Shown: piece after piece, positions 37,394 to 46,136 of the stretch
How the letters are laid out: each line of letters starts with the position of its first letter
Numbering within the stretch: position 1 is the stretch's first letter
NCBI GenBank assembly: GCA_902781505.1
Contig: CACZJL010000001.1
Span: forward strand, 1-64,000
Length of the DNA: 64,000 bases
Source of the DNA: an uncultured Lachnospiraceae bacterium
Lineage (GTDB): Bacteria > Bacillota > Clostridia > Lachnospirales > Lachnospiraceae
Reading direction: 5' to 3'
Made by a program: the position numbers and the translations under genes
Notes under the pieces: model-generated
Seen by the model: the letters and a program-made list of their open reading frames with translations, nothing else
What the model was told of the DNA's origin: nothing
Database searches by the model: none

Positions 37394-38377
37394 ATGAAAT
37401 GGAATCGCTATACCATTCAGACAATCTCAGATGCGGTTGATTTAATCAGCGCTGAGCTTTCTGAAATCGGAATCCAGGGAATTGAAATTATAGATAACAA
37501 GCCAATCACACAGGAAGAAGCCGGCGCGATGTTTATTGATTCTTCGCTTGAAGGAAGCGCTGATTTACTTCCAAAGACGGAACCGGACGATGGTACAGCT
37601 CAGGTAAATTTCTATCTTGAGCCTGAGGAAGATCAGGAGAAGATTTTAGAAGAAGTAGAAGAGGTCTTAAAGGAGCTTGCTTCCTTTACGGATATCGGAG
37701 AAGGAACGATCCGCGCTTCAGAAACAGAAGACAAGGACTGGATTAATAACTGGAAGAAGTACTGGCATACATTTACCATCGGAACATTAGTAATTAAACC
37801 AACCTGGGAAGAAGTACCGGAACAGTACAAGGGACAGCCGGTCCTTTCCATTGATCCGGGAACGGCATTTGGTACGGGATCTCATGAGACAACCAGACTT
37901 GTCATTCGTGAACTTCAAAACCGCATCAAGGGCGGCGAAGAAGTGCTTGATGTCGGTACCGGAAGCGGAATTCTTTCCATTGTTGCATTAAAATACGGTG
38001 CTAAGCATGCACTTGGTACGGATCTTGATCCGAATGCAATTATTGCAACCGATGAGAATGCAGAACAGAACGAAATTGATAAGTCTCAGTTAGACGTTAT
38101 CTTAGGTGATATCGTTACGGATGAGAGGATTCAGGAAGAAGTTGGATTTGAAAAATATGACATTGTCTGTGCCAACATCCTTCATGATGTATTAATCCCT
38201 CTGTCCGGCGAGATTACAAAGCATATGAAGCCGGGAGCGTTCTACATTACATCCGGCATCATTAATACACGTGAAAATCAGGTGAAGGAAGCGATTGAAG
38301 CAAATCCGGAGCTTGAAATTCTCTCGATTAACCATGATGGCGAATGGGTGAACATTACAGCCAGAAAGAAGGCTTAA
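37394..38377 (+). CDS. prmA: ribosomal protein L11 methyltransferase
   Basis: Methylates ribosomal protein L11 using S-adenosylmethionine. The 327 residues show an N-terminal ferredoxin-like recognition domain (about 1-70), a linker with WNNWKKYWHTF, and a class I methyltransferase domain with LDVGTGSGILSI (motif I, near 181) and the NILHDVL motif IV variant of NPPY. AGAGG precedes the ATG. It abuts rsmE with no gap. Confidence 0.94.
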   Translation: MKWNRYTIQTISDAVDLISAELSEIGIQGIEIIDNKPITQEEAGAMFIDSSLEGSADLLPKTEPDDGTAQVNFYLEPEEDQEKILEEVEEVLKELASFTDIGEGTIRASETEDKDWINNWKKYWHTFTIGTLVIKPTWEEVPEQYKGQPVLSIDPGTAFGTGSHETTRLVIRELQNRIKGGEEVLDVGTGSGILSIVALKYGAKHALGTDLDPNAIIATDENAEQNEIDKSQLDVILGDIVTDERIQEEVGFEKYDIVCANILHDVLIPLSGEITKHMKPGAFYITSGIINTRENQVKEAIEANPELEILSINHDGEWVNITARKKA

Positions 38378-39115
38378 ATGTATCATTTCTTTGCCGAACA
38401 TAAGAATGTTTTTGATGATCACATTGTCATTGGCGGTTCTGATTTTAATCATATTCACAACGTGCTTCGTATGAAGGCTGGCGAAAAGGTGATGATTTCA
38501 ACCGGTGACAATATTGATTACAGCTGTGAACTTGCACAATACAAAGAAGATACCTGCTGTTTTAAGATTTTAAAGCAGAATGAGAAGACAAACGAGCTTC
38601 CTGTCAGGGTAACCCTCTATCAGGGGCTCCCTAAGGGAGAGAAGATGGAGCTTCTGATTCAGAAGTGCATTGAACTTGGTGTGACAGAAATTGTTCCCGT
38701 ATCGATGAAGCGCTGTATTATGAAGCTGGATACGAAGAAAGCTGACAGGAAAATTGAGCGTTGGAATACAATTGCTGAATCTGCGGCCAAGCAGAGTAAG
38801 AGAAGTATCATCCCGGAGGTTAAGCCGGTAATGAGTTACAAGCTCGCTGTAGAACGGGCTAAGGAAGACGGTCTGATTTTTGTTCCGTATGAATGTGCGG
38901 ACGGAATGCAAAAGACGCGTGAACTTCTCGGATCTTTAAAAAAAGGAACTCATATCAGCTTTTTTATCGGTCCGGAAGGTGGATTCGATCTGGATGAACT
39001 CGAGTACGCCAAAGAAGCAGGGGCTGAAATTATTACCCTTGGCAGACGTATCTTAAGAACCGAGACCGCAGGACTTATGCTGATGAGCGTTCTGACCTAC
39101 CTCTACGAGGAGTAA
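38378..39115 (+). CDS. rsmE: 16S rRNA (uracil1498-N3)-methyltransferase
   Basis: Methylates U1498 of 16S rRNA at N3. This 245-residue SPOUT methyltransferase has an N-terminal PUA-like domain (HIHNVLRMKAGEKV near 26), and a C-terminal knot with LPKGEKMELLIQKCIELGV, IGPEGGFDLDE and LGRRILRTETA, the cofactor loop. Its ATG comes directly after the prmA stop, the common pairing in Firmicutes. Confidence 0.95.
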   Translation: MYHFFAEHKNVFDDHIVIGGSDFNHIHNVLRMKAGEKVMISTGDNIDYSCELAQYKEDTCCFKILKQNEKTNELPVRVTLYQGLPKGEKMELLIQKCIELGVTEIVPVSMKRCIMKLDTKKADRKIERWNTIAESAAKQSKRSIIPEVKPVMSYKLAVERAKEDGLIFVPYECADGMQKTRELLGSLKKGTHISFFIGPEGGFDLDELEYAKEAGAEIITLGRRILRTETAGLMLMSVLTYLYEE

Positions 39116-39174
39116 ATTGTGATTCAGTGTACGTAAGATTTTAAGGATTCATGAAGAATCAGGAAGTAAGGATT

Positions 39175-40332
39175 ATGGAGTGTTATTTAGATAATTCTGC
39201 GACTACCAAAGTTGCAGATGAAGTAATTGATATGGTTGTGCGCTGTATGCGAGAGGATTATGGTAATCCATCAAGTAAGCACAACAAGGGATTTGAAGCT
39301 GAGAAGCTCGTGAACGAGGCGAAGGCCATCATTGCGAAATCCTTAAAATGTGAACCAAAGGAAGTTCTCTTTACTTCCGGCGGAACCGAGTCCAATAATA
39401 TGGCAATTATCGGTACGGCTCTTGCAAACAGCCGTCGCGGCAAGCATATACTTGTCAGCAGCGTAGAGCATTCTTCCGTCAAGGAGCCGATGAATTATCT
39501 TGAGAGCCTTGGATATAAAATCACCTGGCTTAAGGTTGATCACAACGGTCTTGTTGATCTTGAGGATTTAAAGGCGAATTTAGATGATGAAACCATCCTT
39601 GTTTCCTGCATGCATATCAATAATGAAATGGGTGCCATCGAACCGGTGAAGGAAATTGGTGAAATCGTTAAAGCTTATAACAGTGCTATCGTCTATCATG
39701 TCGATGCGATTCAGTCCTATGGCAAGTTAAAGATTGTTCCGAAGGAGTTTAAGGCAGATCTTCTTTCGGTTTCCGGTCATAAGATTCATGGACCGAAGGG
39801 AACAGGCTTCCTCTACATCAAGGATAGGACAAAGATTCAGCCGATTATCTACGGAGGCGGTCAGCAGAAAGGAATGCGTTCCGGCACGGAAAATGTTCCC
39901 GGATGCGCAGGTCTTGGTGTTGCTGTTTCTTTAATTTACAATAAAGACTTTTCCGAAAAGCAGGACAGACTGTATGCTTTAAAAGAGCATTTTATCCAGG
40001 CAGTTTCAGAGCTTCCCGACGTGCAGGTCAATGGCCTGACCACAAGAGAGTCCGCACCACACATCATCAGCGTATCATTTGCCGATGTAAGAGCGGAAGT
40101 TCTTCTACATGCGTTAGAAGAAAAGGGCATCTATGTTTCCTCAGGCTCTGCATGCTCATCAAACCATCCGGGCTTAAGCACGACGCTTCAAGCAATTGGT
40201 CTTGATCCGAAGCTGTTAGATTCTACGCTTCGATTCAGTCTGAATTTTGAAACGACAGAAGAAGAGCTTGATTACACCGTAGAAGCCTTAAAGGAACTGC
40301 TGCCTGTCTTAAGAAGATTTACAAGAAAATAA
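39175..40332 (+). CDS. cysteine desulfurase (NifS/IscS family, ThiI partner)
   Basis: A PLP enzyme that takes sulfur from cysteine and passes it on as persulfide. I set the start at ATG 39175, where MECYLDNSATT aligns with the family; an ATG at 39151 would add 8 residues and also has a weak site, so it remains possible. The 385 residues show the PLP lysine in SGHKIHGPKG and the catalytic cysteine in SSGSACSSN. thiI follows at once, so it most likely feeds 4-thiouridine synthesis, as NifZ does in Bacillus. Confidence 0.92.
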   Translation: MECYLDNSATTKVADEVIDMVVRCMREDYGNPSSKHNKGFEAEKLVNEAKAIIAKSLKCEPKEVLFTSGGTESNNMAIIGTALANSRRGKHILVSSVEHSSVKEPMNYLESLGYKITWLKVDHNGLVDLEDLKANLDDETILVSCMHINNEMGAIEPVKEIGEIVKAYNSAIVYHVDAIQSYGKLKIVPKEFKADLLSVSGHKIHGPKGTGFLYIKDRTKIQPIIYGGGQQKGMRSGTENVPGCAGLGVAVSLIYNKDFSEKQDRLYALKEHFIQAVSELPDVQVNGLTTRESAPHIISVSFADVRAEVLLHALEEKGIYVSSGSACSSNHPGLSTTLQAIGLDPKLLDSTLRFSLNFETTEEELDYTVEALKELLPVLRRFTRK

Positions 40333-40357
40333 GAATTTGAATTCTGAAGGAGATATT

Positions 40358-41539
40358 ATGAAATATCAGGCATTTTTAATTAAATACGGCGAAATCGGCG
40401 TTAAGGGCAAGAACCGCTATGTGTTCGAGGATGCGCTCGTTCGTCAGATTCGCAGAAGCTTATCCCGTGTGGAGGGCTCTTTTAATGTTACAAAGGAGAG
40501 CGGCAGAATCTATGCATATGCGCTTTCTGACTATGATTACGATGAAGTTGTTGAGGCATTGACGCATGTATTCGGTATTATCGGCATCTGTCCTGTTGTT
40601 GTAACGGAAGATACAGGCTTTGAAAACCTTGCAAAGGACGTTATCAGCTTCCTTAAGGAAACTCATGGAGAAAAACCATATACATTTAAGGTTAATGCAC
40701 GTCGTGGCAGAAAGAACTATCCGATGAATTCCATGGAAATCAATCAGGAGATGGGATACCAGGTTTTAACAGCCCTTCCTTACACTTCTGTTGACGTTCA
40801 TAAGCCGGACGTACTGCTTCAGATTGAAATCAGAAATAAGATTTATATCTATTCAAAGGAAATCAAGGGCCTTGGCGGTATGCCTACAGGTACGGCAGGA
40901 AAGGCAATGCTTTTACTTTCCGGCGGTATTGATTCTCCGGTTGCAGGTTACATGATTGGTAAGAGAGGCGTTGAGATTGAAGCAACTTACTTCCATGCAC
41001 CTCCATACACATCTGAGAGAGCAAAGCAGAAGGTTGTTGATCTTGCGAAGGAAGTTGCGAAGTTTACAGGACCGATTAAGTTAAACGTTGTTAACTTCAC
41101 AGAGATTCAGCTTGCCATCTATGAGAAGTGCCCACATGATGAGCTGACAATCATCATGCGTCGCTACATGATGAGAATTGCTGAAAACCTTGCTAAGAAG
41201 AGCAAGTGCCTCGGATTGATTACAGGCGAGTCTATCGGACAGGTAGCTTCCCAGACCATGCATTCCTTAAACTGCACAAACGCAGTCTGCACGCTTCCTG
41301 TATACCGTCCGGTTATTGGATTTGACAAGCAGGATATCATCGATATTTCTCAGAATATCGGTACATTTGATACAAGTATTGAGCCATATGAGGACTGCTG
41401 CACAATCTTCGTTGCAAAGCATCCTGTTACAAAGCCATTACTTCATGTCATTGAAAATGATGAGCATCACCTTGATGATGTCATCGACGAGATGATGGAG
41501 AGAGCATTGAGCACAGTAGAAGTGATTGTATGTGAATAA
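40358..41539 (+). CDS. thiI: tRNA 4-thiouridine synthase ThiI
   Basis: Activates U8 of tRNA with ATP and adds sulfur. The start is ATG 40358 with AAGGAGA 6 bases ahead; an in-frame TTG 21 bases upstream has none. The 393 residues hold an N-terminal ferredoxin-like plus THUMP region (about 1-165) and a PP-loop domain with LSGGIDSPVAGY (near 187). There is no C-terminal rhodanese domain, as usual in Firmicutes, so sulfur must come directly from the adjacent desulfurase. Confidence 0.95.
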   Translation: MKYQAFLIKYGEIGVKGKNRYVFEDALVRQIRRSLSRVEGSFNVTKESGRIYAYALSDYDYDEVVEALTHVFGIIGICPVVVTEDTGFENLAKDVISFLKETHGEKPYTFKVNARRGRKNYPMNSMEINQEMGYQVLTALPYTSVDVHKPDVLLQIEIRNKIYIYSKEIKGLGGMPTGTAGKAMLLLSGGIDSPVAGYMIGKRGVEIEATYFHAPPYTSERAKQKVVDLAKEVAKFTGPIKLNVVNFTEIQLAIYEKCPHDELTIIMRRYMMRIAENLAKKSKCLGLITGESIGQVASQTMHSLNCTNAVCTLPVYRPVIGFDKQDIIDISQNIGTFDTSIEPYEDCCTIFVAKHPVTKPLLHVIENDEHHLDDVIDEMMERALSTVEVIVCE

Positions 41540-41542
41540 AAA

Positions 41543-41569
41543 GCAGGAGCCTTAAAAAGCTCCTGCCTT
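41543..41569 (+). terminator. hairpin after thiI
   Basis: A perfect 8-bp stem GCAGGAGC / GCTCCTGC (41543-41550 / 41559-41566), 3 bases after the thiI stop. Only two T follow, so it may be a weak terminator. Confidence 0.55.
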
Positions 41570-41585
41570 GCAGGGACATGAAAAA

Positions 41586-41611
41586 AGCCACCGGCCTTCC
41601 GGTCGGTGGCT
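41586..41611 (-). terminator. terminator of the HPr-like gene
   Basis: An 11-bp stem (41586-41596 / 41601-41611) with a TTCC loop. Read on the minus strand it comes 20 bases after the stop and is followed by six T. Confidence 0.85.
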
Positions 41612-41631
41612 AAAAATTAAGTTGTTTCGGA

Positions 41632-41865
41632 TTAAGCTACGATGTATTTATTCAGTACCTGTAAGATTGTATCTACATCGGAATCTGCATGGATGTTCAG
41701 GTCAATTGGCTTGCTTAAGTCAAGAGAGAAGATACCCATGATTGATTTTGCATCGATAACATATCTGCCGGAAACGAGGTCAAAATCTACATCAAACTTT
41801 GTGATATCGTTTACGAAATCCTTAACCTTATCAATAGAATCTAATGAAATCTTAACTGTTTTCAT
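41632..41865 (-). CDS. HPr-like protein lacking the phosphorylated histidine
   Basis: 77 residues with the HPr fold pattern: beta strand MKTVKISL, a helix, then DAKSIMGIFSLDL (38-50), which matches the HPr Ser46 block, and a final helix VDTILQVLNKYI. The active-site block GLHARPA is absent: residues 9-23 are DSIDKVKDFVNDITK, with no histidine. So it cannot carry PTS phosphate on His15, but the serine region (S41) that HPr kinase modifies is intact. AGGAGG lies before the ATG. It is a single-gene unit. Confidence 0.8.
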   Translation of the reverse strand: MKTVKISLDSIDKVKDFVNDITKFDVDFDLVSGRYVIDAKSIMGIFSLDLSKPIDLNIHADSDVDTILQVLNKYIVA

Positions 41866-41960
41866 GATTTACCTCCTGCGTACGTGCGTTCATTACTACA
41901 TTTATAGTATCTTTTTGTCAGATAATTGTCAATTAAATTTGTAAGAAACGAGGAAATGTT

Positions 41961-43337
41961 TTGAAAAAAGCAAGTATTCACAATTTAGGCTGTAAAGTTA
42001 ACGCTTATGAAGCCGAATCCATGGAACAGAGCCTGATTAAGGCCGGATATGAAATCGTTCCATTTGCCGATGACACAAAAGCCGATGTTGTGATTATCAA
42101 TACCTGTAGTGTTACGAACATTGCAGATCATAAGTCCCGGCAAATGCTTCATAAGGCCAAGAAGCTGAATCCGGATGCCATTGTCATTGCCGCAGGCTGC
42201 TATGTGCAGGGTGCCGCTGACGAAATAAAAAAGGATCCGGCCATTGATATCATTCTTGGAAACAACAAAAAAAACGATCTGGTCAAGGTGATTGCAGAGT
42301 TTGAGGCTCAAAGAAACGGTGAGGCTGCCCCTGACGAAGCGATGACGGATCTTATTGATATCAATCATGATTCTGTCTATGAAGAAATGAAGGTAGAGTC
42401 TGTACATGAGCATACCAGAGCCTATATTAAGGTTCAGGATGGTTGCAATCAGTTCTGTACCTACTGCATTATTCCGTATGTCAGAGGAAGAATCCGCTCC
42501 AGAAAAGAAGAGGATGTCATTGATGAAATTACAGGTCTTGTAAGCAAGGGCTATAAGGAATTTGTCCTTACAGGAATTCATCTGGCTTCGTTTGGCCGGG
42601 ATCAGAAGGACAGCGATGCGACTCTTTTGTCTTTGATTGTAAAGGTATCCGAAATTCCAGGTGTTGAAAGAATTCGTCTCGGTTCGTTAGAGCCCAACGT
42701 AATCACTGAGGAATTTGCGAAAACCACTTCTGCATTGAATAACTTCTGTCCGCATTTTCATCTTGCACTCCAGGCAGGATCCGATTCTGTTCTTCACAAG
42801 ATGAACCGTCATTATACAACCGAAGATTATATGAACGGTGTGAACATGCTTCGTAAGTATTTCAATGACCCTGCCATCACAACTGATATCATCGTTGGTT
42901 TTCCTCAGGAATCCGAAGAAGAGTTTAACAGTACCGTTGAATTTGTAAAGCAGGTGGATTTCTACGAGTGCCATATTTTCAAGTATTCCAAGAGAAAGGG
43001 CACCATTGCTGAGTCTATGGAAGGTCAGATTGAAGAGGCAGAAAAGACCAGAAGAAGCTCGGTTCTTTTAAATCTTACAAAGGGACAGGCCGAAAAGTAC
43101 CGTAAAGCATATATCGGCTCTGAAACCGATGTTTTATTGGAGGAGCCTGTGAAGGTCGGTGACACCATGTATATGACCGGATTCACGATGAATTACATGA
43201 AGGTGCTTGTACCTGCTGCCGATTTGATTGTTAAATATGCACAGATTGACCCGGACAAGCTTGCAGGCCAGATTGTACATGTAACATTAACCGGTGAATC
43301 TGAAGACGGTAAGGCTCTGGTTTCAGAACTTGCCTGA
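41961..43337 (+). CDS. mtaB: tRNA (t6A37) methylthiotransferase MtaB
   Basis: A radical SAM enzyme that adds a methylthio group to t6A37 in tRNA (ms2t6A). The 458 residues show the N-terminal cluster cysteines C11, C49 and C80, the radical SAM cysteines C162, C166 and C169 (GCNQFCTYC), and a C-terminal TRAM domain (about 370-458). The N-terminal block NTCSVTN fits MtaB rather than MiaB or RimO. The start is TTG 41961, after GAGGA; the nearby ATG (41956) meets a stop at once. Confidence 0.93.
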   Translation: MKKASIHNLGCKVNAYEAESMEQSLIKAGYEIVPFADDTKADVVIINTCSVTNIADHKSRQMLHKAKKLNPDAIVIAAGCYVQGAADEIKKDPAIDIILGNNKKNDLVKVIAEFEAQRNGEAAPDEAMTDLIDINHDSVYEEMKVESVHEHTRAYIKVQDGCNQFCTYCIIPYVRGRIRSRKEEDVIDEITGLVSKGYKEFVLTGIHLASFGRDQKDSDATLLSLIVKVSEIPGVERIRLGSLEPNVITEEFAKTTSALNNFCPHFHLALQAGSDSVLHKMNRHYTTEDYMNGVNMLRKYFNDPAITTDIIVGFPQESEEEFNSTVEFVKQVDFYECHIFKYSKRKGTIAESMEGQIEEAEKTRRSSVLLNLTKGQAEKYRKAYIGSETDVLLEEPVKVGDTMYMTGFTMNYMKVLVPAADLIVKYAQIDPDKLAGQIVHVTLTGESEDGKALVSELA

Positions 43338-43361
43338 ATTACAGAATTTAAGGAGATTGTT

Positions 43362-43856
43362 ATGGACAGATTACAACAGTATGTTCAGGATTTCAAGGAG
43401 TCCGATCTGGTTCTTGTCTGCATCGGAGAGCTCATGCCGTCCTGTGATAAAGAGGGGCGCTTAAAGTCGCTTATGAACGAGCTTTCAGGTAAGCTTAAGA
43501 CAAAGGCATATTTTGTGTTAAATACCTCAGATACAGACCTTTCTGATACAGATATTAAGTCTACCCATCTTGTTCAGACGAGTTTTCTTGATGAGCAGCG
43601 CTGGACGGCCTATAATACCTGGCTTGCAGCCTGCCTGAAGATGAAGATGACCATCCTCGAACTTGGCGAAGGATTCTCAAAGCCGAATATTGCACGGTGG
43701 CCTTTTGAGCGACTGACCTTTGTCAGTGAGAAAACCAGACTATACCGGGTGAACGAAGCATTTCCAGAGCTTCCAAAGGAACTTAGTGAAGCAAAAGCGG
43801 TATCTGTGAAACAAAATCCTGTGGAATTTCTCGCAGAGGTTTGCAAATATCTGTAA
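43362..43856 (+). CDS. Sir2-like fragment, function unknown
   Basis: A 164-residue soluble protein. Residues about 82-140 (YNTWLAACLKMKMTILELGEGFSKPNIARWPFE then LYRVN) resemble the C-terminal Rossmann part of bacterial SIR2-family proteins, where such a block closes the NAD site. The N-terminal GAGxS NAD loop, the catalytic histidine and the zinc cysteines of true sirtuins are not seen. It follows mtaB by 24 bases with AAGGAGA, so it belongs to that operon. This resemblance is from memory and may be remote. Confidence 0.5.
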   Translation: MDRLQQYVQDFKESDLVLVCIGELMPSCDKEGRLKSLMNELSGKLKTKAYFVLNTSDTDLSDTDIKSTHLVQTSFLDEQRWTAYNTWLAACLKMKMTILELGEGFSKPNIARWPFERLTFVSEKTRLYRVNEAFPELPKELSEAKAVSVKQNPVEFLAEVCKYL

Positions 43857-43871
43857 CAACTTCTTTTTTCT

Positions 43872-43892
43872 TTCGATTTTTAAAAAATCGAA
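43872..43892. repeat. AT-rich inverted repeat before hisH
   Basis: TTCGATTTTT (43872-43881) and AAAAATCGAA (43883-43892) form a 10-bp perfect inverted repeat with one central base. No T-run follows. It could be an operator, or a weak terminator of the upstream gene. A TGCTAAACT extended -10 sequence lies at 43921-43929. Confidence 0.45.
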
Positions 43893-43959
43893 TAATTTGA
43901 TGCGTTACTGCACGAAAGTGTGCTAAACTATTGGAAAATGCTTAAAAAGGCGGTATTTT

Positions 43960-44565
43960 ATGATAGCCATTATCGATTATGATGCAGGAAATATTAAAAG
44001 TGTTGAGAAGGCGTTCCTGTCTTTAGGTCAGGAGGTTGTTTTAACCCGTGATCCTGAAATTTTAAAGCAGGCTGATCGTGTGGTTTTACCTGGAGTTGGT
44101 AACTTTAAGGATGCCATGGAGAAGCTTGAAAGCTTTCATCTTGTTGAACCAATTAAAGAAGTAGTGGCTTCCGGTAAGCCATTCCTTGGAATCTGTCTCG
44201 GACTTCAGCTCCTCTTTGAAGGAAGTGACGAAGCACCGGGGGTAAAGGGACTGGGAATTTTACCGGGTGTCGTTAAGAAGTTCCCTGAAACTGTCGGGGT
44301 TAAGATTCCACATATGGGATGGAATAATATCACAGCAAGTCCGAATGCAAGACTGTTTAAGAACCTTTCGGATGAGCCTTATGTTTATTTTGTTCATTCC
44401 TATTATCTTGAGGCGGCAAACCGCGATGATGTTGCTGCAACCTGCAATTATATCCTTGATTTTGATGCATCCGTAGAACATGACAATGTATTTGCATGTC
44501 AGTTCCATCCGGAGAAGAGCTCGACTACAGGATTGAAGATTTTAAAGAACTTTACGGAAATTTAA
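43960..44565 (+). CDS. hisH: imidazole glycerol phosphate synthase, glutaminase subunit
   Basis: Supplies ammonia from glutamine to HisF in histidine synthesis. The 201-residue class I glutamine amidotransferase has the triad C79 (FLGICLGLQ), and H and E in CQFHPEKSS near the C-terminus. It is followed by hisF with an 18-base gap; both form one synthase. This pair lies about 12 kb from the main his operon. Confidence 0.96.
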   Translation: MIAIIDYDAGNIKSVEKAFLSLGQEVVLTRDPEILKQADRVVLPGVGNFKDAMEKLESFHLVEPIKEVVASGKPFLGICLGLQLLFEGSDEAPGVKGLGILPGVVKKFPETVGVKIPHMGWNNITASPNARLFKNLSDEPYVYFVHSYYLEAANRDDVAATCNYILDFDASVEHDNVFACQFHPEKSSTTGLKILKNFTEI

Positions 44566-44583
44566 GTGTTTGGGAGAACGGAT

Positions 44584-45342
44584 ATGCATACAAAGAGAAT
44601 TATTCCCTGCCTTGATTGTAAGGATGGAAGAGTCGTTAAGGGAACCAGCTTCGTTAATTTAAGAGATGCAGGCGACCCTGTTGAAGTTGCCATCGAATAT
44701 GATAAGAACGGCGCGGATGAGCTCGTGTTCTTAGATATCACAGCAACTTCTGATAAGAGAAATACAACCGTTGATCTTGTAAGAAAGGTTGCGGAGAAGG
44801 TATTTATTCCGTTCACTGTTGGTGGCGGAATTCGTACAGTAGACGATTTTAAGATGCTCTTAAGAGAGGGCGCTGATAAAATCAGCATTAATTCCTCTGC
44901 AATTCACAATCCTCAGCTGATTACCGACGCTGCATTAAAGTTTGGTTCTCAGTGCGTGGTTGTTGCCATTGATGCTAAGAGGATCGGAGAAAATCAGTGG
45001 ACGGTTTATACGGCAGGTGGTCGTGTGGATGAACATCTTGACGCCGTAGAATGGGCAAAGGAAGCTGAGCGCCGTGGAGCGGGAGAAATCCTGTTAACTT
45101 CCATGGATTGCGACGGGCAGAAGGCCGGATACGACATTGCACTTACCCATGCCATTGCCGATTCAGTGAATATCCCGGTAATCGCTTCAGGCGGTGCAGG
45201 AAATATGGAACATTTCAGAGACGCTTTTAAGGAAGGTCATGCAGATGCTGCACTTGCTGCATCTTTGTTCCACTATAAGGAACTTGAAATTAGTGATTTA
45301 AAGGACTATCTTGCGAAGGAAGGAATTCCTGTAAGAAGATAA
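44584..45342 (+). CDS. hisF: imidazole glycerol phosphate synthase, cyclase subunit
   Basis: Makes imidazole glycerol phosphate and AICAR from PRFAR and ammonia. The start is ATG 44584 (GGGAGAACGG ahead), giving the family start [15 protein letters not shown] with the catalytic D11. An in-frame GTG at 44566 would add 6 residues and directly follows the hisH stop, so it is less likely. The 252-residue TIM barrel has the second catalytic aspartate in TSMDCDGQ. The DVKDG of most HisF proteins is DCKDG here. Confidence 0.95.
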   Translation: MHTKRIIPCLDCKDGRVVKGTSFVNLRDAGDPVEVAIEYDKNGADELVFLDITATSDKRNTTVDLVRKVAEKVFIPFTVGGGIRTVDDFKMLLREGADKISINSSAIHNPQLITDAALKFGSQCVVVAIDAKRIGENQWTVYTAGGRVDEHLDAVEWAKEAERRGAGEILLTSMDCDGQKAGYDIALTHAIADSVNIPVIASGGAGNMEHFRDAFKEGHADAALAASLFHYKELEISDLKDYLAKEGIPVRR

Positions 45343-45351
45343 AGAAAAAAT

Positions 45352-46029
45352 ATGCCACCTATAGAAAATGACTGGCTTGCTCCTTTAACGGAGGAGTTTC
45401 ACAAGCCGTATTACAAAAAACTGTTTGATACAGTCATAAAAGAATATAATTCAGGACAGGCAGTTTATCCGCCTGCCGACGATATCTTTAACGCCTTCCA
45501 TTTCACGCCTTTATCAAAAGTGAAGGTCGTGATTTTAGGTCAGGATCCGTATCATGAACCGAATCAGGCGCACGGTCTGAGCTTTTCTGTTAAGCCCGGT
45601 GTGAAAATTCCGCCGTCGCTTGTAAATATTTATAAAGAACTGCAGGATGACTTAGGACTTAAGATTCCAAATAACGGATTCTTAAAGAAATGGGCAGATC
45701 AGGGCGTAATGCTTCTTAATACGGTTCTTACCGTAAGAGCGCATGAGGCCAATTCGCATAAAAACATTGGCTGGGAAGAATTTACCGATGCGGCGATTCG
45801 CATCTTAAATCAGGAGAATCATCCGATCGTATTTATGCTCTGGGGCGCTCCGGCCGGGAAGAAGAAGGCGATGCTTAATAACCCGAATCATCTGATTTTA
45901 ACGGCTCCACATCCAAGTCCGCTGTCTGCATACCGTGGATTCTTCGGATGCAAACACTTCTCAAAGGCAAATGAATTTCTGATTGCCCATGGTGAAACGC
46001 CGATTGACTGGCAGATAGAAGATATCTGA
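45352..46029 (+). CDS. ung: uracil-DNA glycosylase
   Basis: Removes uracil from DNA to start base-excision repair. The 225 residues are standard family-1 length and show the water-activating motif GQDPYH (D65), the uracil pocket LSFSV, and the minor-groove loop APHPSPLSAYRGF with its histidine. It follows hisF by 9 bases and probably shares that message, although its function is unrelated. Confidence 0.97.
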   Translation: MPPIENDWLAPLTEEFHKPYYKKLFDTVIKEYNSGQAVYPPADDIFNAFHFTPLSKVKVVILGQDPYHEPNQAHGLSFSVKPGVKIPPSLVNIYKELQDDLGLKIPNNGFLKKWADQGVMLLNTVLTVRAHEANSHKNIGWEEFTDAAIRILNQENHPIVFMLWGAPAGKKKAMLNNPNHLILTAPHPSPLSAYRGFFGCKHFSKANEFLIAHGETPIDWQIEDI

Positions 46030-46058
46030 AGCTGTGTTAAAAAATGTGAAGTAAATAC

Positions 46059-46098
46059 AAGACCCTGGCTCATGCGTATCGGCATGGCCGGGGTCTTT
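46059..46098 (+). terminator. terminator of hisH-hisF-ung
   Basis: AAGACCC.GGC.CATGC pairs with GCATG.CCGGGGTCTT around a 6-base loop (46059-46097), followed by a short T-run. Confidence 0.85.
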
Positions 46099-46136
46099 TG
46101 CTGCAAACTGATTTTTAATGGTGTCCCACGATTAGA

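Noticed and set aside
41985..42581. A 198-codon open frame on the minus strand
   Set aside because: It lies opposite mtaB, whose cluster cysteines are intact; no start signal or recognisable motif supports it.
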